DNA from: Deroplatys truncata
Taxonomy: Eukaryota; Arthropoda; Insecta; Mantodea; Mantidae
NCBI GenBank assembly: GCA_030765065.1
Contig: CM060990.1
Location: 663,474,618-663,538,617 of the forward strand
Length of the DNA: 64,000 bases
Direction: 5' to 3'
This document shows, in pieces, positions 1 through 11,310 of this stretch (its first letter is position 1; every line of letters begins with the position of its first letter). The notes beneath the pieces were generated by a model. The model made no database searches. It was not told the DNA's origin and worked only from the letters and a program-made list of their open reading frames with translations. A program made the position numbers and the translations under genes.

Positions 1-1139
1 TTAATATTTTTAGTTACTAGTATTAATATATTGGCAAGTTCAATAGTTAAATCAGTAGTTTTAGTGGCTAGTGGCATTTTATTATTTAATAAAACTAATA
101 TAGAAAATATGCAATTATGACTTATGGTTTTCCTGTCTAATCACCAGTTAACACATTCAGGAATCTATATGGCAAACATTTAAATCTCCGCTCATGGATG
201 GTGCATGACATTTAACACTGCACTTGAATTAAATCAGTTTATATTTGCACCTACACATTTTAATAATTTAGTTATTGTGGCTTTTCACAGATAGAAGCAG
301 AATTAATATTCTCCTTAGCTTGGAATGCCACATAAATTTTAAAATTAAAACTCCACAACATACCTGTAGTTCAGTAATTACAACCACACAATAATGTGGG
401 TAGAGTTGATTTCTGCAATTGGGTCTTGTAATAATGAGAACGACTGACCCGTGTTTAATTGTTTTTTTACAGACAAAACAGTTTTATTTACATAGCCATG
501 AAAAATTAATGAGTGATAATGCAATTTTTCTTAGAAGGTATGAGAAATATGTGGCGGCACAAGGACACCATTTCTAACATCTTCTATGATGAAGGTAGTT
601 ATAATTTGGGTATGAAATCTATGCACTTAAATTTAAGAATCTTTGAATATTCAACTCTGCTGATAGTGTGCTTCCCGGTGTCAACAAAATTCCAGTTAGG
701 TCGGCCACATGCCCAAAGTCTGTGTATTTATTTTCTTACAAGCTTGTGTTGTTTCATCTTGTGTTTTACACAAGTGTCACGGTTTGTATCCTAATCAAAT
801 TTCAAATCAGAGAGACAGTAGCTAAATTTTGATGCTCATTCTGTGAAATGACAGTGCATAAATTTTTAAGTTGTTGGTACTTCTGATTTCCACATGTCAA
901 AATGTTTGCTGGTAAAATGTATACAACATTTGTTGCAGCTAGAAGGTTTGTCTCTCTCTTTGGTACTGTTTGTCATCAGATAATAAGAGTTATGGTGCTT
1001 GTGAATGTAATAGAAGAGAGAAACACAGCAAGAAAACAAAACACCTAAAAGTCTATACTATCAAGTTTTTTAGGTAGAGTGCTGTTTTTTAGTAGTGTTT
1101 AAAACCCATTCTTACTGCAAACAGCACCACAGGTGGTGG
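1..1139. other. Non-coding stretch, probably intron or downstream flank
   Basis: AT-rich sequence with no convincing exon on either strand. I looked on the minus strand for a continuation of the host gene whose exon ends at 1415 and saw none with flanking splice sites. The open frame at 513-794 on the plus strand has no recognisable domain or supporting signals. Confidence 0.5.
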
Positions 1140-1345
1140 ACACTGATATTGCTTAAATGATACTTGAGAAAGGAAATTTGGGTAGGAAACATTTCAGGCC
1201 TAAGTTTAGGGTACCATTTGTCAGTTATGAGAATTTAGGAAAAACCTGAAAAAAACCTGTCAGGGAGGATGATCCTGGCAGGATTTGAACTGCAGATCTC
1301 CCGTTCAGGAGTTCCTTACCTTAATGACCTCAGCTACCCATGTTG
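1140..1345 (-). repeat. tRNA-derived SINE, family S2, copy 1
   Basis: On the minus strand the segment opens with a tRNA-like head: a box A-like GTAGCTGAGGTCATTAAGG and a box B-like AGTTCAAATCC. A body follows that contains two AAAACCTG-type motifs. The same arrangement recurs at 28620-28885 in the same orientation, with similar sequence from the GGAAATTTGGG end through the tRNA-like end. That makes it a dispersed Pol III-type SINE rather than a tRNA gene. The copy lies in the flank or intron just beyond exon 1415-1524. Confidence 0.6.
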
Positions 1346-1414
1346 GTTAAGTAGAGTGCTGCTGCATATTGAAAAATAACGTGTGTAATAAGCTTTGATA
1401 ATGATAATACTCAC

Positions 1415-1524
1415 CGCACATCTGTAGTGTGGTCGACGTTCTGCACCTTGCCGTGTATCACGGAGTTCCAGATATCTTTCATTGTGAGGTCCCTGCCAGT
1501 CTTCCAAACATTGGAATGTCACAT
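1415..1524 (-). CDS. Internal exon of a cysteine-rich insect extracellular protein (DUF7042-7045-like)
   Basis: Exon of 110 bases on the minus strand. It is preceded by an AG acceptor (gatacAG) and followed by the strong donor GTGAGT. It enters in the phase left by exon 8768-8962: that exon ends in a lone G and this one opens with AT, together making an Asp codon. It encodes VTFQCLEDWQGPHNERYLEL and ends in HYRCA at phase 0. The Cys-x-x-x-W pattern after a run of Cys-containing strands is what I recall from the insect DUF7042-7045 secreted or membrane proteins, whose function is unknown. The following exon is not visible, so the gene probably continues past base 1. The splice logic is seen directly; the family name is from memory. 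Confidence 0.75.
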
Positions 1525-1781
1525 CTGTATCACAAAAGTGCAGAACTTGCTGTATTTCAATTTAAAATATACGTTAGGTGCTGTAAAACACTTTGCTTAT
1601 AAGCTAGTGTCTTATCTTCTAGAAAAGCATTACTTCTAAGAATGGAAAATATAGGCACCAGCTTGCAAAAGGAAGTACTGTGTGGAGCTTGGCAGTGTAC
1701 TGTATGAAAATTTAGATGATAGATTGAAATTAGGAAAACCTAATGGAGCATGTGAAATAGACAAATAGACAGATCCTCAAG

Positions 1782-2870
1782 ATGGCGGCATGTAAAGTGG
1801 TAACTCGTAGCATGTTACAAAAACAGTGCGTCAATAATGGAAAAAACAGCGGAAAAGTCTTAAATGAAGTGAGTGGCATATCAATTTGTGATACAGGAAT
1901 CTGTGTAAATGAAGACAATGAGATCCGAAGCCCTGAGGCAAGTATAATCAAAATAAATTTATGGCACAAACAACGCTCACAGCATCACGCGAGTCAGAGG
2001 TGATAGCGTCACTACAAATAATCGTTGATATGTTAAACAAAGACTTAAAACAAGCACAAGAAGAAATCATGTCAATGAAACAAGAGAGAAAACAAGTACA
2101 AATAGAGATCCTAGCACTGAAACAAGAAAAGGTAGAGTTAAAAAATGAAATCCAACATCAGACCAAAAAAGAAACTTACGTTACAGTTACAAGAAGGAAA
2201 ACAAACAAAGCGGTTCACCTACCAGATGATCAACGTGGTAGTGCCGTAACAACTACGAACCGATTTAGCGTACTGTATAAAGAAAGCGAACACACCAGTG
2301 AACAATGGAAGAGAAATTGGTATCAGCAAGAAAGGAGAAACAGCAAGGGAAGTAATGGAAAAAAAGTTATGGTGTTTGGGGACTCGCTACTGAAATTTGC
2401 CGGGAATGAATGCAGAGATGCTGGCTATGAAGTACTATGCTACCCAGGGATACGAGTGGAAGAGCTAAAACGTGAAGTTGAAAATGTGAAACTGAACGAA
2501 ATAAAGCCAGACGTGGTTGCTATTCACGTGGGAACGAACAACATCCAGAGAGGAATTATGGCTGAAGAAATTATGGGTGATACCATGGACCTAATAAGTG
2601 AAATCAAAATTCAAAGCCCAGAAACCAAAGTTGTGATCAGTGGAATATTATGCAGGCGAGATGTGACCACAAAAAAAAGTGAGAAGAATTAATGCAGAGC
2701 TGGAATGGTTATGCTATACTCGAAAGTGTATGACGCTGGACAGTAACTGGTACATACGGACAGAGGATCTAGGTAGAGATGGTGTTCATCTCAACAGAAG
2801 AGGTGCAGTTAAGTTTGGAAGGTTCTTGTGTGAGAGGATCAGCAAATGCCAGGGACAAGGAAACTTATAA
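1782..2870 (+). pseudogene. LINE ORF1: coiled coil plus SGNH/GDSL-like esterase domain, frameshifted
   Basis: Three overlapping reading frames make up one ancestral ORF1. 1782-2003 gives an N-terminal stretch starting MAACKVVTRSM. 1961-2692 gives a Gln/Glu/Lys-rich coiled coil (about residues 20-70 of that frame) and then the esterase start. 2679-2870 completes it. Esterase landmarks are MVFGDSLLK (block I, nucleophile Ser), IHVGTNN (block III Asn) and DGVHLN (block V Asp and His). So every catalytic block is present, but they are split between two frames by a break near 2680. ORF1 proteins of this group bind the element's RNA; the role of the esterase is not settled. An early frame change near 1960 is a second break. 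Confidence 0.8.
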
Positions 2871-5450
2871 ACCATGTGGTGGATGCAGTATCCGTGGAAA
2901 CCCAATGTTTCTCGATGTCGGAGCACAGTGGTAATAAACATTTTCCTTTTATACCAAAAAAGGACTTTAATGTAATTTATCAAAATGTTCAGTGTCTTAG
3001 CAATAGGCTCTTAGATATAGAAGTATTTATAAACACACTTGAAAATGTACAGGTTTGCTGTTTCACTGAGCACTGGCTTAAAAATACAAGCATGAGTACA
3101 AGTCAGTCATTCTCTCAAATTTTGTAATTGGAGACATTTACTGTAGGGAGAATTATATTCATGGGGGTACTATGATAGCAATAAAAGAGGGCATTAAATA
3201 TAAAAGATATGGTAAAACATCTTCACTAAATGAGAAGTGTTCGAACACACTGTAGTAGAAATAACAGATTTAAAATTATTCATTGCATGCATATCGGTCA
3301 CCAAATGGAGACTATAAGGCCTTTTTGGACAAATTAGAAATAATGATTACCTTCATAAAAAAGCATGCAAAAAATATATTAATTTGTGGAGACTTCAATA
3401 TTGATTTTCAGAAAGAAAGCACTCCCCTTCTAAAATTAAAAAATGTACTCGCATCATTTAATCTGGAAAATGCAATAGAAAGTCCCACCAGAGAAACGGA
3501 TAGCTCCAGTACAATAATCTATGTCATGTTATTCGACAAAACAGACATGAACTACAAACTCACAAATATTAATGCAGGTTATTCTGATCATAATGCCATA
3601 ATATTAAGCTTAATAAATGAATTAAATGCTAGCAATAAGTCTAAGCCTCAAGAACAATATAAAAGAATTTATTCTAATCAAAACATGTCATATTTTAATA
3701 CACTATTAAGCAATGAAGACTGGTTAGATGTATATAGGGTGTCCTCTGTAGATATGAAATATCACAACTTCATAACAACTTTTATGCTCCACTTTAATAC
3801 AGCATTTCCATATAAAACAATAAAAAATCGACAGATGAATGTAAGGAAAAAATGGATTACCAAAGGAATTATAAACTCTAGCAATAGAAAACGTTTTCTC
3901 CTAAAATTAAGTAAAACCAACAAAACTGAACAGTTCCAAAAATATCTCAAACAATATAGGCAAATTTATGATAAAGTAATAAAGGCTGCAATAATGCAAT
4001 ACATTAGTAACTCATTGAATAGAAACAAAACATTATGGGATATAGTAAAAAGAGAAACCTCCAGTTCTAAAGTATGCCACGATAATAAAATCTCGTTAAA
4101 AATTAATAATACCATTGTTAAGAATCCAACGGAAGTTGCTAACATCTTTAATGACCATTTTATTACTGTTGCTGATAGAGTATCATTACCACAACAAAAT
4201 AATAGCAATAGTCCATGTGCTAAACTAAACAGAAACGAAAAAACCATGTTTCTTAGGCCAGTTATGCATGATGAAATAATTAAAATAATTAACTCAAAAA
4301 AGAATAACTTCTCTGCAGGATTTGACGAGGTACCTGAGTGTGAAATTAAATTATGTAAGGACAGCATTGTTAATCCCATACAGGATATATGCGATACCTC
4401 CCTCTCAACTGGGCATTTCCTAATAAATTGAAGCTGACAAAAATTGTCCCTGTATATAAAAAAGATGATGTAAATATTGTTGATAATTATAGGACTATTG
4501 CTATCCAGTCTGGGTTTTCTAAAATTCTGGAAACAGTTATGTACAACAGAATTGCTCCCTTCTTGGAAAAATAAGATAGTTAGATGTGGAATTACCCAAG
4601 GCTCTAATCTCGAACCTTTACTCTTTCTAGTGTACATTAATGATCTGCCTGCCAATATACCACATGCTGAGACTATATTATATGCTGATGATACCAATCT
4701 TATTCTCCAGGGTAATGCATGCACCAACCTACAAAGTCAAGCTGATAATGTAATGACTAGTATGACAAAATGGCTAACTACAAATAAATTAATATTAAAT
4801 GGGAAAAAATCTCACTGTATGTGCATTACACAATCCAATAGAGGTAGTAAATCAGTAGGACCAAAAATTGTATACAATAATGAAACCATACAGTATGTCT
4901 CTGAAACAAAATTCTTGGGAATCACAATTGATAAACTCCTAAATTGGAAAAGCCATATTAAGAATGTTACAACAAGAATAAATATAGCACACTATGTAAT
5001 ATCTGTTTTAAAAGGCATTTGTAACCAAAAAACACTAAAAATGATATACTTCTCTTATGTACAATCTGCACTTGCCTATGGTATATTTATTTGGGGATCT
5101 GGCAGTGATATAAGCACTCTTTTCATACTACAGATAAAAATAATCAGGCTAATGCTAAACCTAAGTAGGATGACATCATGTAAACTACACTTCCGTCGGC
5201 ATAATATTCTCACTCTGCCGAGTCTGTATATATTAGAAACTGTATGCTTTATAAGGAACTACATTCATCTATTCAATATGAACAACACTGTACATGAACA
5301 TTCCACTAGAAACAGTAATAAAATACACTTACAGACAGACAGCCAGAACAACGATAAAGGCCAACTCAATACTGCATAAGGGCACACAAATGTACAACCT
5401 CATTACAAATAAGGTAAATGTTTGAAATCAAATTAAGTTTACACACAATG
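2846..5450 (+). pseudogene. LINE ORF2: APE endonuclease plus reverse transcriptase, frameshifted and internally deleted
   Basis: The endonuclease is spread over two frames. IYQNVQCLSNRL and TEHWL occur at 2846-3127. ACIYRSPNGD, ICGDFNID and GYSDHNAI occur around 3280-3600. The expected catalytic Asn, Glu, Asp-x-Asn and Ser-Asp-His motifs are therefore all visible. The RT continues at 3283-4431, changes frame at about 4389-4574 (VPVYKKDD) and resumes at 4570-5379 with GITQGS and the YADD active site. Between APFLEK (about 4570) and GITQGS the family normally carries roughly 80-100 residues, including the first catalytic Asp motif. Here they are gone, so the copy cannot be active. The C-terminal end drifts into another frame after about 5320. 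Confidence 0.85.
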
Positions 5451-5681
5451 TTACACATTTTTTAATTACGCAAACATTTTATATTATGGAAGAGTTTTTT
5501 GAATACTTCAAAAACTAATAAGTCAACTTACTGTTACTACTACTACTATTATTATTATTCATTAATTAATATGTATTCTCTGTGTATAACACTGTAAAAT
5601 GTATATGTCCTGTATATATTCCTCACTATATTACTTAAATCTTGATGAAGCCATGAATTTGTAACAAAAAAAAAAAAAAAT

Positions 5682-6687
5682 GCACGCACGCACAGACACA
5701 TACATATAAGGAAGCTGATTACGATAGTGGATGAAGGTACAAACTTATGAGAGAGAGGAAAAGAAATAACTGGGACAATAGATATAGTTATTCAAAATAT
5801 GCAATGGAAGAAATTGAGTTTGGGAAAAGCTTTGGGGGCAGAAGATACCAGATGACAGACAGTTCACAACTAAGATAAAGAGGAATGTGTAACAGAGGAA
5901 GAATGAAGAAGGCTGTGTTTGCAGTGGAGGACAGGAGAGGAAACCTATGATTGACTTAAATCCATGTGAAACAACTTTCTACAGCACTGAGCGCTTCACA
6001 AATGTCAATTTTATGCAGCTATTTTGCGCTTTTTATAACAGTTCTTCTACACTAGCCATGTTTTTAGCCACTAAAATTGAAAGTTGAATCAGATTTGAAA
6101 ACCTCATTGCCAAAGCTGGAACTTAAAACATAAATATTCAACTCTCCATGCCGATGATGTAACTGCACAAGCTACCCACTGCAGGTCACCTTTGAGAGTT
6201 TTAGAAAATTATGCTATAACAATGTTGAATAAGCAGTTGTTTGTTTTCTGATATTAGCTAACCACATGTTTATTGATATTAACATACAGGTAGTATATGT
6301 TTATAAGATAGACAGACATACATAGTTCCTGTTTTAAATACTGTTTTGTCAATGATACAGTTTCATATATTAATGCAATTCCAGATTTGTTTGTAAAGTT
6401 TTGCTGAACCCAAATTCCTTGATTAGCTTGGATAAAAACAATGTCCAACATTTCTCTTGGCTGCAGTTTTGCCCTGATTTGTGGAGCATGAATAGTAATA
6501 ATGTTATTATTTCCTGCACTTAAGAATTTTAATTGATGTCTGATGAACAAATCCTGAAGTTTCGGCCTCAGACACAAAAAGACTGAAATATCTACAGATT
6601 CCCTTCATAATAAATTGTAAGTAGACCATAAAGTTTAATGTGTATTAATTACTCTACCATCTGTGCCCTTTTCTTTTGAGTTATGCT
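5682..6687. other. Intronic sequence without recognised features
   Basis: A short CA-type microsatellite (GCACGCACGCACAGACACA) follows the LINE tail. The rest is AT-rich intron. The minus-strand open frame at 6254-6577 shows no domain and no splice support. Confidence 0.45.
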
Positions 6688-6777
6688 ATCTGTAATATTT
6701 CAGACTGTCTTGAAGGTTTATAAGGTTATTTGCATCAGACGAGAAGGTTTAATATGTGTATGTGTATCTTACCATGA
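6688..6777 (+). repeat. Left half of a dispersed repeat split by mariner 1
   Basis: About 90 bases, running from TAATATTTCAGACTG to CATGA, match 8516-8600 at roughly 80 percent by eye. The sequence after the mariner (8076 onward: GATAAGAG, then GCACAGAGAG) continues the match to 8610-8635. The mariner therefore landed inside this repeat, and the copy at 8516 approximates the empty site. Confidence 0.6.
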
Positions 6778-8075
6778 TATGAGGCTCACTCCAAAACTTT
6801 TAAGAATGGGACACAATTAGTAGTGGTAAGCCAAAGCAGCTTTTCCTAACTTCAGATTGAAGTTCAGAAAGCAACATGCGCAAGTCTGGGCATGCTCCAA
6901 CAATGTGCATTGTCAGCACTGTGTGTGTATGTATAGCAGGTGATGTTACTCCATGTGCTAGGATGGATATCAAGCGAGTGCATTTCCGTGCTATAATTTT
7001 CTATGACTTTAAAGTCTGTTTAGGGGAGGGAGAATACTTTGAAAGACTGCAGCGTGTATTTGGGGATCTTTGCCCTTTGCAATCCACCATTTATGGATGG
7101 TGTGCAGAGTTTAAAAGAGGAAGGGATTCCCTCAAAGATGAAGACCGAGCAGGATGGCCAGCTACAGCAACAATGGATGAAAAGGTGGTTAAAGCAGAAC
7201 ATATGTTACAGGAAGAACATCGTTGCACATATGGTCAGACTCAAGAAGCCTTAAATATTGCATCTGCAGCAGTGAAAACAATCCTGAAAGAAAAACTTGA
7301 CGTCAGGAAGCATTGCAGTCGCTGGATTCCCCACCACCTCACAAATGAGCAGAAACAAGCATGTGTGCAATGGTGCCAGGAAATCATTGAAAGATTCAAT
7401 GGAGGAAGATCCAAGAACATATTTAACATTGTAACAGGTGACAAAAGCTGGACTTACCAGTATGATCCAGAAACTAAACAGCATCGGTCGGGGTCTTCCC
7501 AGGAGAAGATCCCTTAACAAAAAATAAGCAAACAAGGAGTTTTGGTATGATGATCTGTTCCTTCTTCTCAGCAAGTGGCCACACTGTGACGATTCCCCTT
7601 GAGGGACAAAAGACTGTTACTGCCAGATGGTACACCAAAAAAATGTCAGCCTTAAGTGTTCAATGAACTGAGAAAAAAAGTGTCCTAAGGCTAGTTTGCA
7701 TGGAATGTTGTTACACCATGACAATGCCTCTGCCCACACTGCACAAGAAACAACCCTATTTTTGCAGCAATTAGGGGTCAGATATTTGCCCCATCCTCCA
7801 GATCTGGCCACATGCGACTTTTTTTCTATTCCCCAAAACGAAAGAAAAAATTTGAGGTCAACAATTTGAGTCACCTGAAGCCGCAGTAGCTGCTTACAAA
7901 GAATGTATTTGCACTCTCTCCAAAGAAGAGTGGTGCCCATCATTTGAAAAATGGGTTGAAAGGATGATGGTGTATAGAATGCAATGGAGAATATTTTGAA
8001 AAGATGCAACTGTCAGATCTAATTTTTTAATATTTTATTGCATCCATTCTCAAAACTTTTGGAGTGATCCTATGT
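6778..8075 (+). mobile_element. Mariner element 1 (about 1.3 kb), TA-flanked, dead
   Basis: The terminal inverted repeats are CTCACTCCAAAACTTTTAAG at 6785-6804 and its imperfect complement around 8050-8066, with TA dinucleotides at the outer borders. The size is normal for mariner. The single transposase gene on the plus strand is interrupted by frameshifts. It lies in a host intron, antisense to the host gene, and splits a dispersed repeat. Confidence 0.85.
6963..8000 (+). pseudogene. Mariner transposase pseudogene
   Basis: Reading frame 6876-7517 holds the N-terminal paired helix-turn-helix region (STIYGWCAEFKRGR, with DEDRAGWP between the helices) and the first catalytic Asp (VTGDKSWTYQYDPE). 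The remainder is in other frames. HHDNASAHTAQ (second Asp) lies near 7717-7750, and LPHPPDLATCDFF (third Asp region) near 7780-7815. The usual PYSPD stretch before the last Asp is shortened, which points to a small deletion. The likely original start is the ATG at 6963, because upstream residues do not look like mariner. No intact DDD domain can be made from any one frame. Confidence 0.85.
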
Positions 8076-8235
8076 AGCTCAAGTGATAAGAGATTCGGCA
8101 CAGAGAGCCAAAAATTCCTAGTTCTAGTCCAGGCTATAGCATGGAATTTTGTAAGTCTGATCCCACTCTCCATTTTAATGCCTGCACATGGCTAGTATGG
8201 AAAAGCATTCATCAAAAGCACTAATTAAACATAAT
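8073..8235 (+). repeat. tRNA-derived SINE, family S1, copy 1
   Basis: The tRNA-like head shows TAGCTCAAGTGATAAGAG (box A-like) and AGTTCTAGTCC (box B-like). The family body follows: GGCTATAGCATGGAATTTT, then CACTCTCCATT, then CATGGCTAGTATGGAAAAGC. It begins right at the mariner 1 border and forms a tandem pair with the next copy. Confidence 0.6.
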
Positions 8236-8264
8236 AGGGTTGACTATTAAGCCTGGAAGTCTAA

Positions 8265-8450
8265 CTTGAATGCTTGCATGGATATCTTGCCAAACGAGCA
8301 GCAAGAGTGAAAGATCCATGGTTCAAGACTTGGCTGTGGCATTGAATTTTTTAAATGATTCAACTTTCCATCTTAGTACCTACATACACACATGGCTAAT
8401 GTGGAAAAGCCATTAACAAAAAAAAAGCACAATTTAACAAAAATAGTGCT
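8265..8450 (+). repeat. tRNA-derived SINE, family S1, copy 2
   Basis: Box B-like GGTTCAAGACTTGGC is followed by the same body as copy 1: GTGGCATTGAATTTTTT, then TTTCCATCTTAGTACC, then CATGGCTAATGTGGAAAAGC. It ends in an A-rich tail. The head is more degenerate than in the other copies. Confidence 0.6.
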
Positions 8451-8515
8451 TAATTATAAAGCTGAGAAATACACAGCATTTTAAACTTGGAAAGTCACTT
8501 TGAGGTATACCACCT

Positions 8516-8640
8516 TTAATACTTCAGATTGCCTTGAAGGTTTACCAGGTTACTTGAATCAGAAAAGAATGTTTAATGTTTGTAAGTTAGTTTGTCATCA
8601 TATCTCCAGTGGTAAGACTCAGCACAGAGAGAGGAAAATT
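8516..8640 (+). repeat. Second copy of the dispersed repeat that mariner 1 interrupted
   Basis: Uninterrupted counterpart of 6688-6777 plus the sequence after 8076. At the position of the mariner insertion it reads CATCATATCTCC without the element. It therefore serves as a paralogous empty site and supports TA target duplication. Confidence 0.55.
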
Positions 8641-8767
8641 AACTTTTACTGCTGTATTACTCGATATACAAAAAACAAAATTAGATATTTTAGTTTTGCA
8701 CTAGCATATCAATATTAAATAACAAAGGACTTCAAAATAAAATAATGATGAGTAAAATATACCTTAC

Positions 8768-8962
8768 CATGATCTTCAAAGGAGCAACGTCGAAAACCAA
8801 GATTTAATGCAGAGCCAGAAGGACAGGTCTCCAATTCTGATACAGGATTTGGACATACTGTCTTGCTTTCAGAGCCATCATTAACATTGTAAATAAATGT
8901 GAAGCGACCACTGATTGGGCAGTATACACGCTGGATATCTTCACCTCCCAAGTCTTTCATTT
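8768..8962 (-). CDS. Internal exon of a cysteine-rich insect extracellular protein (DUF7042-7045-like)
   Basis: Exon of 195 bases. Its acceptor follows a clean pyrimidine tract (tttttttttcAG) and its donor is GTAAGG. It opens with AA, which completes the Lys codon begun by exon 13758-13921, and ends with a single G that continues into exon 1415-1524. The peptide includes RVYCPISGRFTFIYNVNDG, then CPNPVSELETCPSGSALNLG and FRRCSFEDH. Evenly spaced cysteines in beta-rich segments fit a secreted or ectodomain module. The pattern (CPI-x-G-x-FTF, SALNL, RRCSF) is what I recall from the conserved insect DUF7042-7045 proteins. Codon use and composition differ sharply from the surrounding intron repeats. 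The function is unknown. Confidence 0.85.
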
Positions 8963-10099
8963 CTGAAAAAAAAAGCAGTGTGCATAAGTTAATTTATTCA
9001 CCTATAGGATTTTGAATATTGATACATTCGACTAAAGTATTCCAACCAGGAAAAATTATTGGGGTCTGATGAGGAGAGGTAATACAAATCTTAGTGTACT
9101 TGGGCTGCAACTCATCTGAGCACCACCATTTGTTTACATACATACAGCTACTTAATTTGTGTAATGCTTTGATGCTCCTTTGGGTTACATCTGGAGCTAG
9201 AATGTTCTATCAATGTAAGGAGAAAAAAAAAACCTTATGTATTACATTCACAATACTTTCTCTCCCCACTGTTGTTTATTTTTAAGTATCTTCTACAGAA
9301 TATTGTTACAAAAGCTTATTTTTCTATCCACTTAATATCAACCAAGTTAAACTTTGCAGGAATTGTCACATTACACATTTTCTTGTAGGTACAAGGGGGA
9401 TAGAGGAAGCTGAATTCATAGCCAGATGTTTAAAAGCTGGTACATACTGGCATTGAAATTCCAGGCTCGTTCCATGGCATTGCAAGCAACAACTGAATAG
9501 CAACAGCACTTTAAGAAAACGAGGATGTATTGAAAAATTCAAACCAATAATAACGAATACCCAAATAAACTTCAGCACCATTTCCATATTTTCACCAAGG
9601 TCTGTATAAACAAAGTCAAGACATGCTTCTACAATTCTTGGTGGTGACATCTATATTGGTTTCATCAAGTTGGAGTGGGCATACCTAATGATAAATGCCA
9701 AAATTTCAAGGTAAAATGGTACATTATGTGGCACCAAATTGTAAGAATAAATGGTCTGACGGAATTTAAGTCTTATGTTTTCCAAGAGATGAGACCAGTT
9801 GATGGATAATTTTGCATGTGTGACAAACGGCTGCTTACAGTACTTTCAAAATTATGCAAGGTTAGTTGATGTACATATTATAATAATTTACTCAATATAT
9901 TGCTGAACAAACATGTCCTTTATGTGTAATGTTCACACAAATGACTTGTATTGTTTTCTTTAAGCATCACTTTAAGGAATCACAATTCAAACAGAACTGT
10001 GCAGATGGAAGGAAGTTGCTGAAAAGAAATGCTGTTCCAAATATTTTTAATGTTAATTTTGAAGTTACAAGTTGGAAAACACTGAAATGAAACAATAAC
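8963..10099. other. Intron with no recognised repeat or exon
   Basis: AT-rich intron of the minus-strand host gene. The 94-residue minus-strand frame at 9366-9650 contains a hydrophobic stretch but has no splice support or domain that I recognise. Confidence 0.4.
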
Positions 10100-11310
10100 C
10101 TGAAAGATTGTTGAGTCGGTTTGTGACATTAACTTCACCTACTTAAATTTTATTTCGGGACATGCTTCAGAGGCAATTGCTTCTATCTTCAGCGGTCTGT
10201 CTGGCAACATTGGAGACATGATTACTAGTGTTGGTTGCAGAGGTGCTGCCATCTAGTATACTTGTGAAGAAACTGCTGACATTATACAAGGGCAGGATTT
10301 CAAAATTCATAACATGTTCTTTCCTTTTTATTATGTTGATGTTTTCCCAAACTTTTAATTCAGCAGACATATTGATATTCCACAATAATGTCACTTTTGG
10401 ATTGATGTCATGATTGGCAGACCAAAATTGGTTTGCTACAGCAAATTTTTCTATTTGTCTACTGGTAATACAACTGAAATGTACTTTCCTTCTGGTTTCA
10501 ATGTTTCTGTTTGTTTTACCTTACCTCTCAGCAAGGAAGAATATCAGCAGGAATACAACCACATCCTTTCTATAGCACAACATATAGTTTCAAACCCAAC
10601 AGAGTGCATTATAAGGTTGCAAAATTTCAGGAACAAGAAAAACATCAGAAACAAAATTACCCTCTATACACAAGAATCATGTCAAAAATTTGTAAAATTC
10701 ACTTACTATCCTAGCCTTAACTACAGCTTCAACTAAATTTTCAAGAAATACAGCATAACTTTGGCTTCACAGAACAAGTAAATCACTCACAATTTACTTG
10801 CTTCTCCTTTAAAAGACTGAATACCACCATTATAAAAATCAGGCAACTACTTAGATTAAACCGTGAAAAGTGCAACCTGCTGTATGTAGGTAAGAAAACA
10901 TTGAAACCAAAAAGAAAGAGCATTTCAGTTGCATTACCAGTACACAAATAGAAACGTCTGCTGTAGCAAACCAGTTTTAAACTGCCAACCACGACATCAA
11001 TCCAAAAGTAACATTATTGAGAAACGTTAGTATTTCAGCTTAACTAAAAGTTTGGGATAACATCAACAGCATAAATAGGAAAGAAAATGTAAGGAGTTTT
11101 CAAGTCCTACCCTTGAATGTCTTCAGAGTTTCATCACAAGGATGCCAGATGATGCCACCTCTACAAACCAACACCAGTAATCATGTCTCCATGATTGTGT
11201 TGCCAACCAGTCAGATCAAGGCTGAAGATGGTAGCAATTGCTTCTGGAACATGTTGCAAAATTGAATATCAGTGAAGTTAGTGTCACAAACCGACTCAAC
11301 AATCTTTCAA
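10100..11310. repeat. Large foldback: two inverted arms of about 410 bases around a spacer of about 390 bases
   Basis: The left arm (about 10100-10505) and right arm (about 10895-11310) are imperfect reverse complements. For example, GTTGAGTCGGTTTGTGACA on the left pairs with TGTCACAAACCGACTCAAC on the right, and ATTGGTTTGCTACAGCA pairs with TGCTGTAGCAAACCAGTTT. Identity looks near 80 percent. The arms may encode a decayed protein tail (KVWDNINSINRKENVRSFQ on the right arm, plus strand). It lies in the host intron between exons 13758-13921 and 8768-8962. Confidence 0.75.

Larger units (their letters stand above)
1700..5681 (+). mobile_element. CR1/L2-type non-LTR retrotransposon, decayed, nearly full length
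   Basis: The element has two coding regions. ORF1 (1782-2870) has a coiled coil followed by an SGNH-esterase-like domain. ORF2 (about 2846-5450) has an APE-type endonuclease and a reverse transcriptase. It ends in an A-run at about 5668-5681. An esterase domain in ORF1 is known from the CR1/L2 group of LINEs. The 5' border cannot be fixed and may lie near 1700-1780. Several frameshifts and an internal RT deletion show it is dead. It sits on the plus strand inside the intron between host exons 8768-8962 and 1415-1524, antisense to that gene. Confidence 0.85.

Noticed and set aside
513-794. 93-codon plus-strand gene
   Set aside because: No domain, no splice or start support, and the composition matches the surrounding intron.
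3966-4727. 253-codon minus-strand open frame
   Set aside because: It lies antisense to the LINE reverse transcriptase. The plus strand carries clear RT motifs.
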